Assembly: GCA_033675545.1 (NCBI GenBank)
Contig: JAWDGP010008106.1
Coordinates: forward strand, 208,501 to 272,500
Length of the DNA stretch: 64,000 nucleotides
Direction: 5' to 3'
DNA from: Elysia crispata
Taxonomy: Eukaryota; Mollusca; Gastropoda; Plakobranchidae
Made by a program: the position numbers and the translations under genes. Shown here in pieces: positions 12,900-27,063 of the stretch; position 1 is the first letter of the stretch; each line of letters starts with the position of its first letter. Below the pieces are notes generated by a model. It searched no databases, had not been told where the DNA came from, and saw nothing but the letters and a program-made list of their open reading frames with translations.

Positions 12900-13785
12900 T
12901 TCTCGTTCTAACCCTCTTTGAAATTTGAAGTAAAAATAAAGCCAGAAAATACATCGCTACATGGCGACTTACATAAAGATAGCACTGTACAAAGTTTTTT
13001 AACTAAAAATATAGGAAGAGAAGTTCACAAATATATTCTTTCATATAATGCTATTTTTATCACTGTCAGTCAATCCCACAAGTGCCTCGAATTAACCTGG
13101 ATTAGAAATATTGTTACTACCCCGAGGTCCTCCTTTAAAAAATCGGCTAGTTGCACCCTTGGGTCCACATATCCCTCACATAAAAGCCTCAAGAGTTGGG
13201 AGAAAAAGAAAAAAAAAGGTTTGACTCTGGTTAGCCAGCTCTAATAAGAGTTTAGAGCTAATGTCTTAATATGAAGTGAAAAACAGAAATGAAGATTTAA
13301 TATGGGAAAAAATGATATCGGACAAGGGAAAAGGAGAAAATCCTCATAGTCTAAGCCCAGAATAAGACAGAACGACAAAAATGGGAGAGAAAAGAAAGAG
13401 TGAGAATGGAGGCGAGGTTTAGACAATTACATCATACAGTGTTGAGCTGAAGATCATATTCTTATAGCTCAATATTAAAATGGCTTCACTGAAGAGCAAA
13501 AAAGAATGGCTACAGCAAGCAGTGTAAAAATTAAATGTATGTTTATAAAAAGTGTAAATCTTAGAATGCTTTAAGATTAACTCAAATTTATAATATTTGC
13601 TCAAATTAGAGGTAAAAAAGCATGACTTATATTGGGCGGCAGCTCAGAGCCAACTCTGAGAAAGAGGAATGAGGGTATCTTTCCCTCTGCTAGTCTGTGA
13701 GAGGTCCATGGGCAAGACCAATTAAAAATAAAACATGAAATGATATGAGACAGCAACAATGTGAGTTGATGGGTAAATCAGCTCA
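12900..13785. other. Non-coding stretch with dispersed repeat at its left end
   Basis: 12,900-12,995 is about 90% identical to 15,441-15,540 (shared TTTGAAATTTGAAGTAAAA and CTACATGGCGACTTACATAA). The remainder looks unique. The 108- and 61-codon ORFs here show no family resemblance. Confidence 0.5.
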
Positions 13786-13805
13786 TTAAAAAAAAAAAAA
13801 AAATA

Positions 13806-14612
13806 AAGTGCGGTGTCTGACAAGGATGTGTGCTTGCTCCAGACCTTTTCTCTCTCTACAGTGAAATGATTTGAGAAGCATAGAAGGATACCGAGGAATT
13901 AAAATAGGAGGGCACAAAGTAAGCAACATGAGATACGCTGATGACGCTGTATTAATTGCAGAAAATAAAGAAGACTTGCCACAATTATTAGACATCACTG
14001 AAGAAGAAAGCAGAAGGAAAGGATATGGATTAAAGAGCAAAAATACAGAAGTAATAGTCGTCAATCGAAACAATGAGTGTGCACAGATCAATTCTTTAGT
14101 AGCCAAAGATAATTCGTTCAGGAATCAATGCAAATACTTGGGCACTTGAATGTGAAGAGATGGACACAACAACTGTGAAATCGCATCAAAAAAGGCACTG
14201 GAGTGTTTTACTGAACCCATCCTTATGTATGGATGTTAGGCTTGGACAATTTAAAAAACAACTACAAAATTAACTGGAGGAAACAGAAATGTGGTTCCTA
14301 AAGAGAATGCTATGAATCTTATTTATGGACTTCAAAGAAATCAAACTAAAGTGTGGTACCAGGAGCTGGCATATATATGCTCATAAATACCATATTTAAT
14401 CTACAGGCAGTATTTTTTGGCCATGTGATGAGAAAAAAGAAACTGAAACATCTTTGAGAACTGGGTTGATTTTAAAGGAAAAGGCAACAGGGGAAAGAAG
14501 CGAGAGAAGATGTAGCATGGATGAAAAAAGTGGCTAAATGTAAAATGAGTGACAGATGCACTAACACAACAGCATCAAGGGATAGAGATGCGCAAAAGGT
14601 CATGATTGCCTA
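13806..14612 (+). pseudogene. Decayed LINE reverse transcriptase, C-terminal part
   Basis: Fragments of a non-LTR retrotransposon reverse transcriptase in the correct order but broken by stops and frameshifts. They are QGCVLAPDLFSLYSEM at 13,820 (a TGA just before it where R is expected), the catalytic box MRYADDAVLIAE near 13,930, CKYLGT near 14,130, then LMYGC-stop-AWTI, WFLKRML, FGHVMRKKKL and finally SRDRDAQKVMIA before TAA at about 14,612. The YADD motif holds the polymerase aspartates, and the FGHVMR and RDRD tail is typical of the region after the RT domain in many invertebrate LINEs. The N-terminal endonuclease is missing, consistent with 5' truncation. An A-rich run lies just before it (13,789-13,803). 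Confidence 0.85.
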
Positions 14613-14969
14613 ATCTAAAGAGCAGGGCACCTAATTCATTGATATACCGGATATTTTCCATGAATCATCTAAGGATTTGTGTCTAGCTACAAAAAAAAAA
14701 AAAAAAAAACAACAAAAAAAGATGTATCTAATAAACGTAGTTGTAAGCAATATAAACATATATTGTCTATGTTGTTTGAACGTAGATGAATACCACATAT
14801 GTTGAGCGCTGTTCTACATAAAATTATGTATAGACAACCACTGCCATAAGTACAGCAAAGATTGCAAATATAACATCTCACTCCAGTTCTATAACATTTT
14901 CAAAGCTGGAAAGTTCAAAGGACTCAAATCACACATAGTGAAAAAAAAAACATAATACGAAGGAATGTA

Positions 14970-15445
<476 letters not shown>

Positions 15446-15544
15446 CTAATGCTCTTTGAAATTTGAAGTAAAAAAAAAAACAGAAAATACATCACTACAT
15501 GGCGACTTACATAAAGAAACATGTAAGTAAATAAAGATAATACT

Positions 15545-15930
15545 GTACTCACAGACAACACTTTGCAGACATGAAATTTGGTTGAAAAGAAAGACATGAA
15601 TTTAAGAAGGTAAACATGTTAGTCTCACTTGTACATGGGGTGTTAGCTGACTACCTTTGATTGATCTACAAACGTAGCCCAAAATTTGTCTTGACCTTCA
15701 AAGACTTAAAGCAAGAAGAAATGATTTTTTCCCTCTCTTAATTTTTTGAGAAAATCCAAAAGAAAAATGATTTTTGTGAAAGATGAAGTTTGTTTTAAGC
15801 TGAGAGGATAAGAAAAGAGATGACATGAAAGATTTAAAAACCTGTCTGTCCTACTGAAGAAAACGAAGAAAAACACACACACACACAAAAATAATAATAA
15901 TGCCTTGATGTCACAAGGCTGCTTGAATTG
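15545..15930. repeat. Tandem segmental duplication, copy B
   Basis: Second copy of the 14,970-15,350 segment. Offset between copies is about 575 bp. Small indels (for example in the CA run near 15,877) distinguish the two. Confidence 0.9.
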
Positions 15931-16265
15931 AACCAACAGAAGGTCTCAGCACTTTTTCTATGACATCAAAAGCAGTGATCACATGAATTTATAGTAGTTT
16001 AAAATTCTTGAGAAAAGAAGATCAACTTACACATCAAGGGCAAAACTAGGTGTTGCGTCACTCTTCAAAACTCAGTAGATGGTAAGGATTCTCTTTCAAA
16101 AGCACATTGTCTCAAGTTGCTTAGTCTGTGGCTGCTGATCTTCTCAAAATGAAGAAGAGGTTGAAGATCTCTGTCAGATTATCACTGAAGATGTTGAGAG
16201 GAACATATAATTATGAATAGAAAGGAACGAGTTACACAGAGAAGGGATAGGGAAGAAAAGAAGGG

Positions 16266-16805
<540 letters not shown>

Positions 16806-17528
16806 TATGGTATCCTGACAAAAAAAAAACGAAACACCTAGCTGTACTCACTATTATCATATGAAGAAATAAGAATGATCTTTCGTTGGAAATAACGGTG
16901 AGCTGTGGGTGTAAAGATAGAGAGAAGAAATTTTTTTTATACACATGAATGATAAAATAAACACCAATATCATGGATAGTTTGAAGTACAATACAAATCT
17001 CAATATTGGAATTGAAATGTATAAAAATTTATATTAATAATAATGGAAAAATATCGTACTCAGCGTAGAATTATATTTTTACCATTTCTTTTGCACGTCC
17101 AACCTTCAACAAAAGTTTGTCTGTCCAAGGACAGAATTTGTGGGGGATCACATGAATGTATAATGTATACAGAATTCCCTAAATTTACGGACAATTCTCT
17201 TTCCTGTACAGTGGAACCCATGTTTAACACCTTGAATAGCGAAAACCATTGCTATAACGACAGAGCTAAATAACACCTTTTTTTCCTATATTCAATTTAT
17301 TTCTGCAAAATTGACACTGCTTCCCAACCTATAAAAACTGGAAAGAAAGCACCAAAACTTTTAATAGAAAAAAATCCTTAGCATTTTGCCCTGCCTGCAT
17401 TGTAACAGTACAAGCGAACAAGCAATGCAGGCTTTCCTGTCTTTTCTCCACAGTCCACATGTATATGAAAATATGTATTTATTTCCATAAGAGGCAGAAT
17501 AGAAAAAAACAAAGGAAAGTGTAATTAC

Positions 17529-18358
17529 TTCTTGGGTGAGGCCATGCCCTTGATAGTTCAAATACTGCACTGTGATGGCCAGGAAGGGCGGAGACTGGTC
17601 TTTCGGCCTCTGGATCTTCAACCGAATCTTGGCTTGACAATCTAGTTTGAGGGACCTGTGAAAGTGATGAAGAGTATGTAGTTATGTATCTATAGATGGA
17701 GTTGAATGCTACAAAGTTCATTTAGTGTATAGCATCAAGCCACATGGTAGGCAGTGGCCAACATCTAAAGAAAAATAACTTTGGCTTATAAAATCTGAAA
17801 CCTCAAAATAAATGATTGATTGGCAAATCTAGATCTAGAGTAAATTAAAATATTTGTCCTATGAACTGCAAAATGTTTCAGATCAGTACTCTGACAATGC
17901 CTTTCAATAAGGCTTTTGGTGCCCTCATGCCAAATTTTCCATTCTGTTATAGATCTAGAATCTAGATCTAGATCTACTCCAAGAGGCAGGGAAGGATTTA
18001 AAAATCTAGGCTTAAGATAACTCACCCCTTATCTTTAACCAACCACTAAAATCTAAAATCAGATCGTCTAGATCTGGATATAAGACCTATCTATATTTAA
18101 CTCTAGATCTCATTAGCACAATTGATGGGACTTACCTTTGGCATGGGCGCTGACCCGTCGAGGAGCTGGTGTGTTTGGACGGGGAGTGCTTGCACACAAA
18201 GAGAATGATTTTATATTTTAGGTACTTCAGTATTAGTTCTTTCACTGACTCACTCGATCTTTTCACAAATAGACTGTGAGTGCCACTGAAAATGATTTAA
18301 GGGCTGCCTCAAACTCTTCATACGTTTTGAACACACGTCCTTTCTCCATTTTGAACAT
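17529..18358 (-). pseudogene. FAR1/ZSWIM3-type zinc-finger N-domain, split by an intron and frameshifted
   Basis: From an ATG at 18,358 the frame reads MFKMEKGRVFKTYEEFEAAL, then shifts near 18,285 (a one-base deletion fits) and continues SLFVKRSSESVKELILKYLK and LFVCKHSPSKHTSSSTGQRP up to a donor at 18,136 (AAAG then GTAAGT). The acceptor at 17,656 restores the frame to QRSLKLDCQAKIRLKIQ, and the domain ends with FLAITVQYLNYQGHGLTQE. The order F-x-T-Y-x-x-F...C-K-H...RP-x-Q-x-S-x-K-x-x-C-x-A-x-I matches the FAR1-like DNA-binding region of ZSWIM1/ZSWIM3 and MULE-type transposon proteins. The consistent splice junction argues for a former gene, and the shift suggests it is dead. No SWIM or transposase part was found downstream. 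Confidence 0.5.
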
Positions 18359-18513
18359 TGGTGGAAAGGAAGTGAGATCTGAGTCAAACACGAATTTTGT
18401 GACGTCACATGTATATCTGTGTCCGTTCAGACCAGTACCAATTATCTAGGAGGCCTGTTCATAGGTTATGTAATATTATTCAGATGGGCCGGTCTGCGGG
18501 GTGCTAGCAATGT

Positions 18514-18900
<387 letters not shown>

Positions 18901-18935
18901 GAGTTTTTAATTGTATCAAGTCAGAAGAAGCAAAT

Positions 18936-18937
<2 letters not shown>

Positions 18938-18996
<59 letters not shown>

Positions 18997-19087
18997 AGAC
19001 AGAGATTATAATTTTGTAAAATTCGACCAAGGAACAAAAACAAACATAGTAGGTACGTAGAATCTTAGAGCAAGAGATAAAATAATG

Positions 19088-19166
<79 letters not shown>
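18938..19166. repeat. Two GA microsatellites
   Basis: GA at about 18,938-18,988 and 19,090-19,166. The intervening 100 bp is unremarkable. Confidence 0.95.
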
Positions 19167-19169
<3 letters not shown>

Positions 19170-19274
19170 GGTGAAAGAGATACAGACAGCCAGAGGTCTA
19201 TTTGTGTGGAAAAGGGGGTGCTAGATATGGTAATAGGTGCTAGCCATGTGCGCTTTATATCTGGCCTTCTCTCT

Positions 19275-19318
19275 TTCTTTCATCTCTCTAGCTCAATCCG
19301 ACTCTTAACCCTTCCGGG

Positions 19319-19372
<54 letters not shown>

Positions 19373-19525
19373 GCACACACTCTCCCTTCTCATCATAATT
19401 TCTATTACATTCAAATATTTACACTTTGAAACTCAGATCCACATGTACACCTTTTCGAGACTTGATAACACAGTGTTACAGTAGGCTACATTAAATAAAG
19501 GCACTGGAGTGACATGTCAAGAGCA
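19275..19525. repeat. Segmental duplication, copy B
   Basis: Second copy of 18,641-18,900, with its own CT array at about 19,320-19,370. Confidence 0.8.
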
Positions 19526-19654
19526 AAACAAGGAATGACAGAATGTGAAAGACAAAAAAAGATATGGTGATATTTAGAGTGAAAGAGATACAGACAGAAG
19601 TCTATGTGTATGTGGGAGGGGGGGGGGGTGGTCAGAATAATGGGCAGTACTAAC

Positions 19655-20336
19655 CTGTTCCAGTGTAAAAATGAAGGACAACTTCTAGCTGATCCCATTG
19701 ATTCACAGTTTTACAGGGGAAATTTGGGTGTGTTACCAATTTAAAACCGTTGTAGTCTTCAAATTGAATTACAGTCACTCCTGCATCTGCATCTCTAAGT
19801 CTAATATGGAAGTATATAACATATTCATGCATACAACCACCGCGACTGAAGCTGGCAAGTGCTTGTTCTGTTCTATCTGCATTACAAGCACTGAGTCCAT
19901 AGAGGAGCAAACTTTCTTGAAGGGCTTCCTTAACAGTGTCACAGTTAAAGTTATTTTTTACTATGAATGTATCCAGTTCGTCAATTTCTCTGACTTTGTT
20001 TTCACTGACAGCTTTTTTTTGGTAGGGCGAGGAGTTTTTGGATGAGCATGTGATATGGATGGTGAAGGTATCTCACCAAAGTTACTAGGAGGATGCATAG
20101 AGATTATAAATATTATTTTCCTCTTCGAATGTGAGGAGTATCAGAGAGCCAGTGTCGACTACATACTCCAATATGTTCAGTCACTTTCTCAACTTTGTTT
20201 GGGAGACTCGAAACCCATTTATGACATTCAGTTGGGTCCTTCGGAAAACCATAATTATAAAATAACCGTTTCACTTTCTTTCCCCTTCTGACTGGCATAG
20301 CCGCTCTTACAGTTTGTAACAGTGCACTTTCTTCCC
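19655..20336 (-). pseudogene. THAP zinc-finger gene fragment with frameshifts
   Basis: After an acceptor at 20,337 (TTGTTTAG) the minus strand encodes KCTVTNCKSGYASQKGKE, shifts frame, then YNYGFPKDPTECHKWVSSLP and HIGVCSRHWLSDTP. This gives the C-x4-C...C-x2-H arrangement of a THAP domain, together with the usual F-P and W positions. A second shift leads to a proline-rich linker (MHPPSNFGEIPSPSISHAH, then PKTPRPTKK). A third leads to a roughly 110-codon open part (EIDELDTFIVKNNFNCDTVK and QFEDYNGFKLVTHP) ending at a good donor, ACAG then GTTAGT, at 19,655. THAP domains bind DNA and occur in transposases and domesticated regulators. Three shifts over 680 bp make this a pseudogene unless the assembly is poor. 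It lies upstream of, and on the same strand as, the FAR1-type fragment, so both could derive from one element. Confidence 0.6.
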
Positions 20337-20589
20337 CTAAACAATAAACAGTTAAGGAAATTGATAATGACACCGATACACCATATAATGAAATATGAAA
20401 CTTAAGGTTAAAGTATTGAGGGCACTTTGAGTATCAGAGATTTTAGTTAAAAGGCTTTTAAAAAACTTTGGCTCCCACTTCAGCACACCTTCTCTCTATA
20501 AAGTAATATCGCAGAGACCATAAAGGGAAAAGCTAATTAAACTTAAAGCATATTTAGATGAACTTAACATGTATAATTGTTTATCAGTA

Positions 20590-20590
<1 letters not shown>

Positions 20591-20637
<47 letters not shown>

Positions 20638-20662
20638 AATATATATATATATATATATATAT
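20591..20662. repeat. Compound (CT)n-(TA)n microsatellite
   Basis: About 46 bp of CT followed by about 24 bp of TA. Confidence 0.95.
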
Positions 20663-22960
<2,298 letters not shown>

Positions 22961-23129
22961 TCTTTCTCACTTCCTAGTTTCCAATGGATTCAGAGATACA
23001 CAGAGTGAAATGGGCAAATTTCTTTCTTCTGTTGTTAAAGTCCGGCTCATTTTTATCTTTAATGATATGATAAAACAAAAAATATTATCGGCGATACAGT
23101 GTTAATAATGCCCATGCTTGTGAAGACAG

Positions 23130-23265
23130 TTTTTTCATCATCTTCATCATCCTAATCATCATCATTATCATCATCACATCATCATCATCATCATCACCAT
23201 CATCATCATTATCACCATCATCATCATTATCATCACCATAATCAATGTAATGATCGTCTTCATCC
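23130..23265. repeat. (ATC)n microsatellite
   Basis: About 130 bp of imperfect ATC repeats. The Asp-rich minus-strand ORF over it is a repeat artefact. Confidence 0.9.
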
Positions 23266-23653
23266 TCAAAATCAGTATCTTTTTCGTCGTTCTCTCCACT
23301 CCTGGCCCTTTCTTTACTTCCATAGACTTTACACTGGAGTTTGGATAAATACCTCAGGACCAAAAAAGTTAGTTGACTGTAGGCAAAAGTTGGCTTTAAA
23401 TATTGCAATTTAATTTGTAAAGAAATACAAAATAGTGCTGGCAAACAAAGTTGACTTGAAGCAAAAGTTTCCCTTAGGTGTTGAATGTATATGGACTCCT
23501 CTGTACTTTTAGTAATACTTTCTCGTTTTTAGCCAGGCTTTCCTCTTTTTATTCAACTGATTTTCATCTTTGAATCATTTTCTCACTCCTGTAACTCCAT
23601 TGCGCCCCTATGGTTCCAAGTAAAAAAAAGCAGTTGGAATTCTTTTGTAATAA

Positions 23654-23857
23654 GTTAAAATTATGAATGCGGTTTTGTGTCAAGGTGGTTTGTGCACCAC
23701 AAAAGCTGGGCTTGATCAGTTATATAAAAATGGAAAAGCAGAAAATCTTAAAGATCAGATTCGATATAGAAAATTAGTGATGGGGGCAAGAGGACTTAAG
23801 ACTGACAGGTACTGCTGCAAATCTTTACCAGACTTTGCTTGGAAAGATATGCAATGA
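23654..23857 (+). pseudogene. Short fragment of a transposon-type protein domain
   Basis: A 64-codon frame reads GGLCTTKAGLDQL, then AENLKDQIRYRKLVMG, and ends before TGA. The pattern of G-L-x-T-x-x followed by L-K-x-Q-I/L-x-x-R-K-x-V resembles a C-terminal segment frequent in invertebrate transposon-encoded proteins. I recall this only as a pattern and cannot name the family. It ends just before a perfect hairpin. Confidence 0.3.
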
Positions 23858-23883
23858 ACCCCCTCTAAAAGAGGGGGTTCATT
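23853..23883. repeat. Perfect 14-bp hairpin with 3-nt loop
   Basis: AATGAACCCCCTCT, loop AAA, then the exact reverse complement. The GC-rich stem is striking in AT-rich surroundings. It may be the centre of a MITE, a processing signal, or a fused pair of element ends. It begins within the last codons of the upstream fragment. Confidence 0.85.
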
Positions 23884-25290
23884 AGGCAAAAGACAATCAT
23901 TCAAAATTAAAGTTCTGATGATGATTATTAAATACAATGCTGTTACGGTGAAAATAAATTTGACAGAAACTGTTGCTTGATGTTGTTGTTGGGTTCAAGG
24001 TTTATTTAGTAAAACAAACAGAAAACGCTGCAAGGTACAAACAGTATAGATACTTTCATTAGCGAAGTGTACAGGTAGGTAGTCAACAAAAAAGTGACAC
24101 TGATACAGGTACATAGTATGTCTGGCAAAAGAGGTAGTGAGACCGAGAGGTAAGCAGAGTGGGAAAAACCATAGGTGCGGCTTAAAAAAACATATACACG
24201 GAACAGAAACCTTCACAATTTAAAAGAAACGAAAATTTCTGTTTATACTTTATAATTTTTTAAAGTTGCAGGCTCAAATTGTTTTCATTTAACAAAATAT
24301 TGATATTTTCATGCTTGCTAATTCCTTTACATGAATGGTTCTCAATTTATATTTTGAAAACTGTAATGTATTTTGTCTCTTATGTAATACTTTCTTTTAC
24401 AGTCATTCAGTTTCAGCTTTAATGTAAGCGTGTATTGAACCTCAGTTTATCATGGGAGTTTTCTACAACTATCAAAATCATAAAGCTTTATCATGTATAC
24501 ATTTGAAAATATATGTTCAATCATAATTCATCTGTGACTATTAATTTTTTACTTCTATCATTGACTTACAATGCAGTTTTGAAATAGAAACAGTGGTCAA
24601 ATTATCAAATAGATAGCATAATCAGGTTCAGCATATAAAAAACCATAAACTCCGAAAGTTTCATTACTCTAGTACGAAAACTGTGTTTTTTATGATATAA
24701 TTTCTACAATATGATTCGCTTTTTTAACAATTTTCTTCCAAGGCGCAAAATTTGGCGCTATGCCAATTTTGGTTTTCTCTATCTTTTCAAAATGGCTTTC
24801 TAGGTTGCTGACAAAAATTGAGTCAACTAAATACAACATTGTGTATTAGCAAACTAAGTATTGAAACAATCTGAAGAATATGTGTTTTTTTACGATGGTC
24901 CAAAAGTGCCTCATCTAGAGTATTTGCTTGTAATGTTGATATGCCACAAGTGTTTTTGGCCATATTTCATGACCAATAAATTCTTTTGTTTACTTTTTAT
25001 CTCCGTGAAATTTCGTATGTGTATAGTCATTTTCTTGGACTTTGTAAATATGTCCTTTTTTGTTTCATAAGATTTAACAAATGACTTTTATATGTCCTTA
25101 AAAACAACCCGATGCACGCAATTTGTTTTGTGTCGTTATGCGCAAAATTGAAACAGCTGTAAAACTTTTATTTACCAACAGATTTTGATGAAATTTGTTG
25201 GAAATTTCATATTTTAACAAGATCTTTACAGTACAATTGGGTATATTCAAATTTGCTGGGGTAGAAAAATCACTTTGTGGTACCTAATTC
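23884..25290. other. Unique AT-rich stretch
   Basis: Nothing recognised. The ORFs of 60-73 codons are AT-rich and featureless. Confidence 0.5.
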
Positions 25291-25670
25291 TAGAGTTTCT
25301 ATCTCTAAAAAACAATATGGCCGCCGGGGAATCTAATTAAAATTTTTCTATCTCTATAACTAGCATAGTAACAGAATGGCCGCTGGGGAATCCAATTCTA
25401 GTTCTAAATATCGAAATCTGATTTTTAAATCTCTAAATTTAGAGATTATTCAATATAGCCGACAGGGAGTCCAATTTAGATTTTTCTTTCTCTAAAAATT
25501 GCATACTAACATAAAGCCACCAGTGAATCCAAATCTAATTTTTCTGTTTCTATAAATGGCATAACTTCAATATGGCCGCCTTGGAAATAAATTCTAGTTG
25601 TTCGATCTCTATATATAGCATAATTTCAATATGGCCGCCAGGGAATCGAACTTTAGTGTTTCTATCTCTA

Positions 25671-27063
25671 TGTAACCCTACCTAGCTGGGTGGATTCCCT
25701 GGACTAACTTAGTCACTACTACAATAGGACCCACTGGTCTAGTTACCTATAGAAGCTCAGTGCTTCTTCCTACTCTAAGTAATTGCAGGCTCTAACTGGT
25801 TATGGTAGCGTGCCTAGCAGCCGTGCAATACTAAAGAGTTCACACTCTTGGGTCCTTGAGTATCAGTGGAGTACTAAGGCCACTGTTCCCTAACTAATGT
25901 GAGTGGGTGTCGAGACTTGACAAGAACAAAATGGCTAGAATCTACACTCCAGAAAGGAAGAACACAAAAGAGAATAAGTTAAAGTTATCACCATGTTTAT
26001 TCCACGAATATTCAATTATTAATGACTTAAGGCAATTCTCTAAGAATAAAATACAAAATGCAAAGATGATCCCCAAGCAATTAAGCAACAGAGGGTACTA
26101 ACAAATGGTCAGAATGATAAGTGTCAAGCAGATACTCGAGATGTGCAGATATTATTCTAAGATCAGATACATAAACACAAAATGGCCAGAATACTAAGTA
26201 GGAGATACTAACAAAATGGTCAGAACAGAAGATACTAAGAACTAAACAAAATGCCCAATAAAAATGTCTAATACTAGATTCTAGATCTAGTCAAAATGGT
26301 TAGAATGATAATACCTAATAAAAATGCCTTAGACTAGTCAAAATAGAAATGATCCAAACAAAATGCCTAATAGTCAAAATAGAAATGATCCAAACAAAAT
26401 GCCTACGGTAATGAAAATGCCTAATAGTCAAAATAGAAATGATCCAAACAAAATGCCTAATAGTCAGAATAGAAAATATCCACAATAACTTCTCCCTAAA
26501 TTTCCAACGATACTACTGGCACTTCCAACGTGGCCTCCAGATACTCCAAAAAGATACTGACTACGAGTCTTTCCGAGCTCTACAATTTATAGTCCAAGCT
26601 CAGTCGGCAAGGCCCCCGGTCGAAGACTTCCCTGGTTTCCCAGTTCGTCCCTAGAACAAGGGCCAATGCCGACCGAGGAAAATCTACTCCGTCGAACGGC
26701 ACAACCCGTTTCCCCAACTAAAACATCATCCGACCGAGATCACAGAATCTACGGAAGCCATCGTTACATCTACGAACTACATTTAGCATCTCCCGATCAA
26801 AGTACGTCCAAAGCCGACCGAAGAAAAGCTTCTCTGGCCAGCTGGACAGGAATGAAAGAACAAAAGTATCTTCCGAATTATTAAAGAAATAAAAATAAAC
26901 CGCTAGAGGGGCGGAGACTAGTCTTCCGCCATTAACTAAGTATACTAACAAGCTAGAAGCGCACGTGGCTCCACCCACAAGCTGATATAATTAGAACAAT
27001 AAAATCTGTTCTAAAGGCCTACTACTACTGCCACAAATAAATAATTATACCAGCCTCCTTACA
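25671..27063 (+). mobile_element. Solo-LTR-like insertion (1,393 bp) with 4-bp target duplication
   Basis: Begins TGTAACCCTACC and ends CCTCCTTACA, the TG...CA form of LTRs. The flanks are TCTA at 25,667-25,670 and TCTA at 27,064-27,067, and removing the insert plus one TCTA restores an ordinary satellite monomer. An AATAAA signal lies near the right end (about 26,998 and again near 27,039). No gag or pol sequence is present, which fits a solo LTR from recombination; a non-autonomous element is the alternative. Family unknown. A 4-bp duplication and TGTAAC start are common in Ty3/Gypsy-type elements. Confidence 0.65.
26335..26480 (+). repeat. Minisatellite inside the LTR-like insertion
   Basis: Three imperfect copies of a unit of about 36-50 bp sharing GATCCAAACAAAATGCCTA and GTCAAAATAGAAAT. 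Confidence 0.85.
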
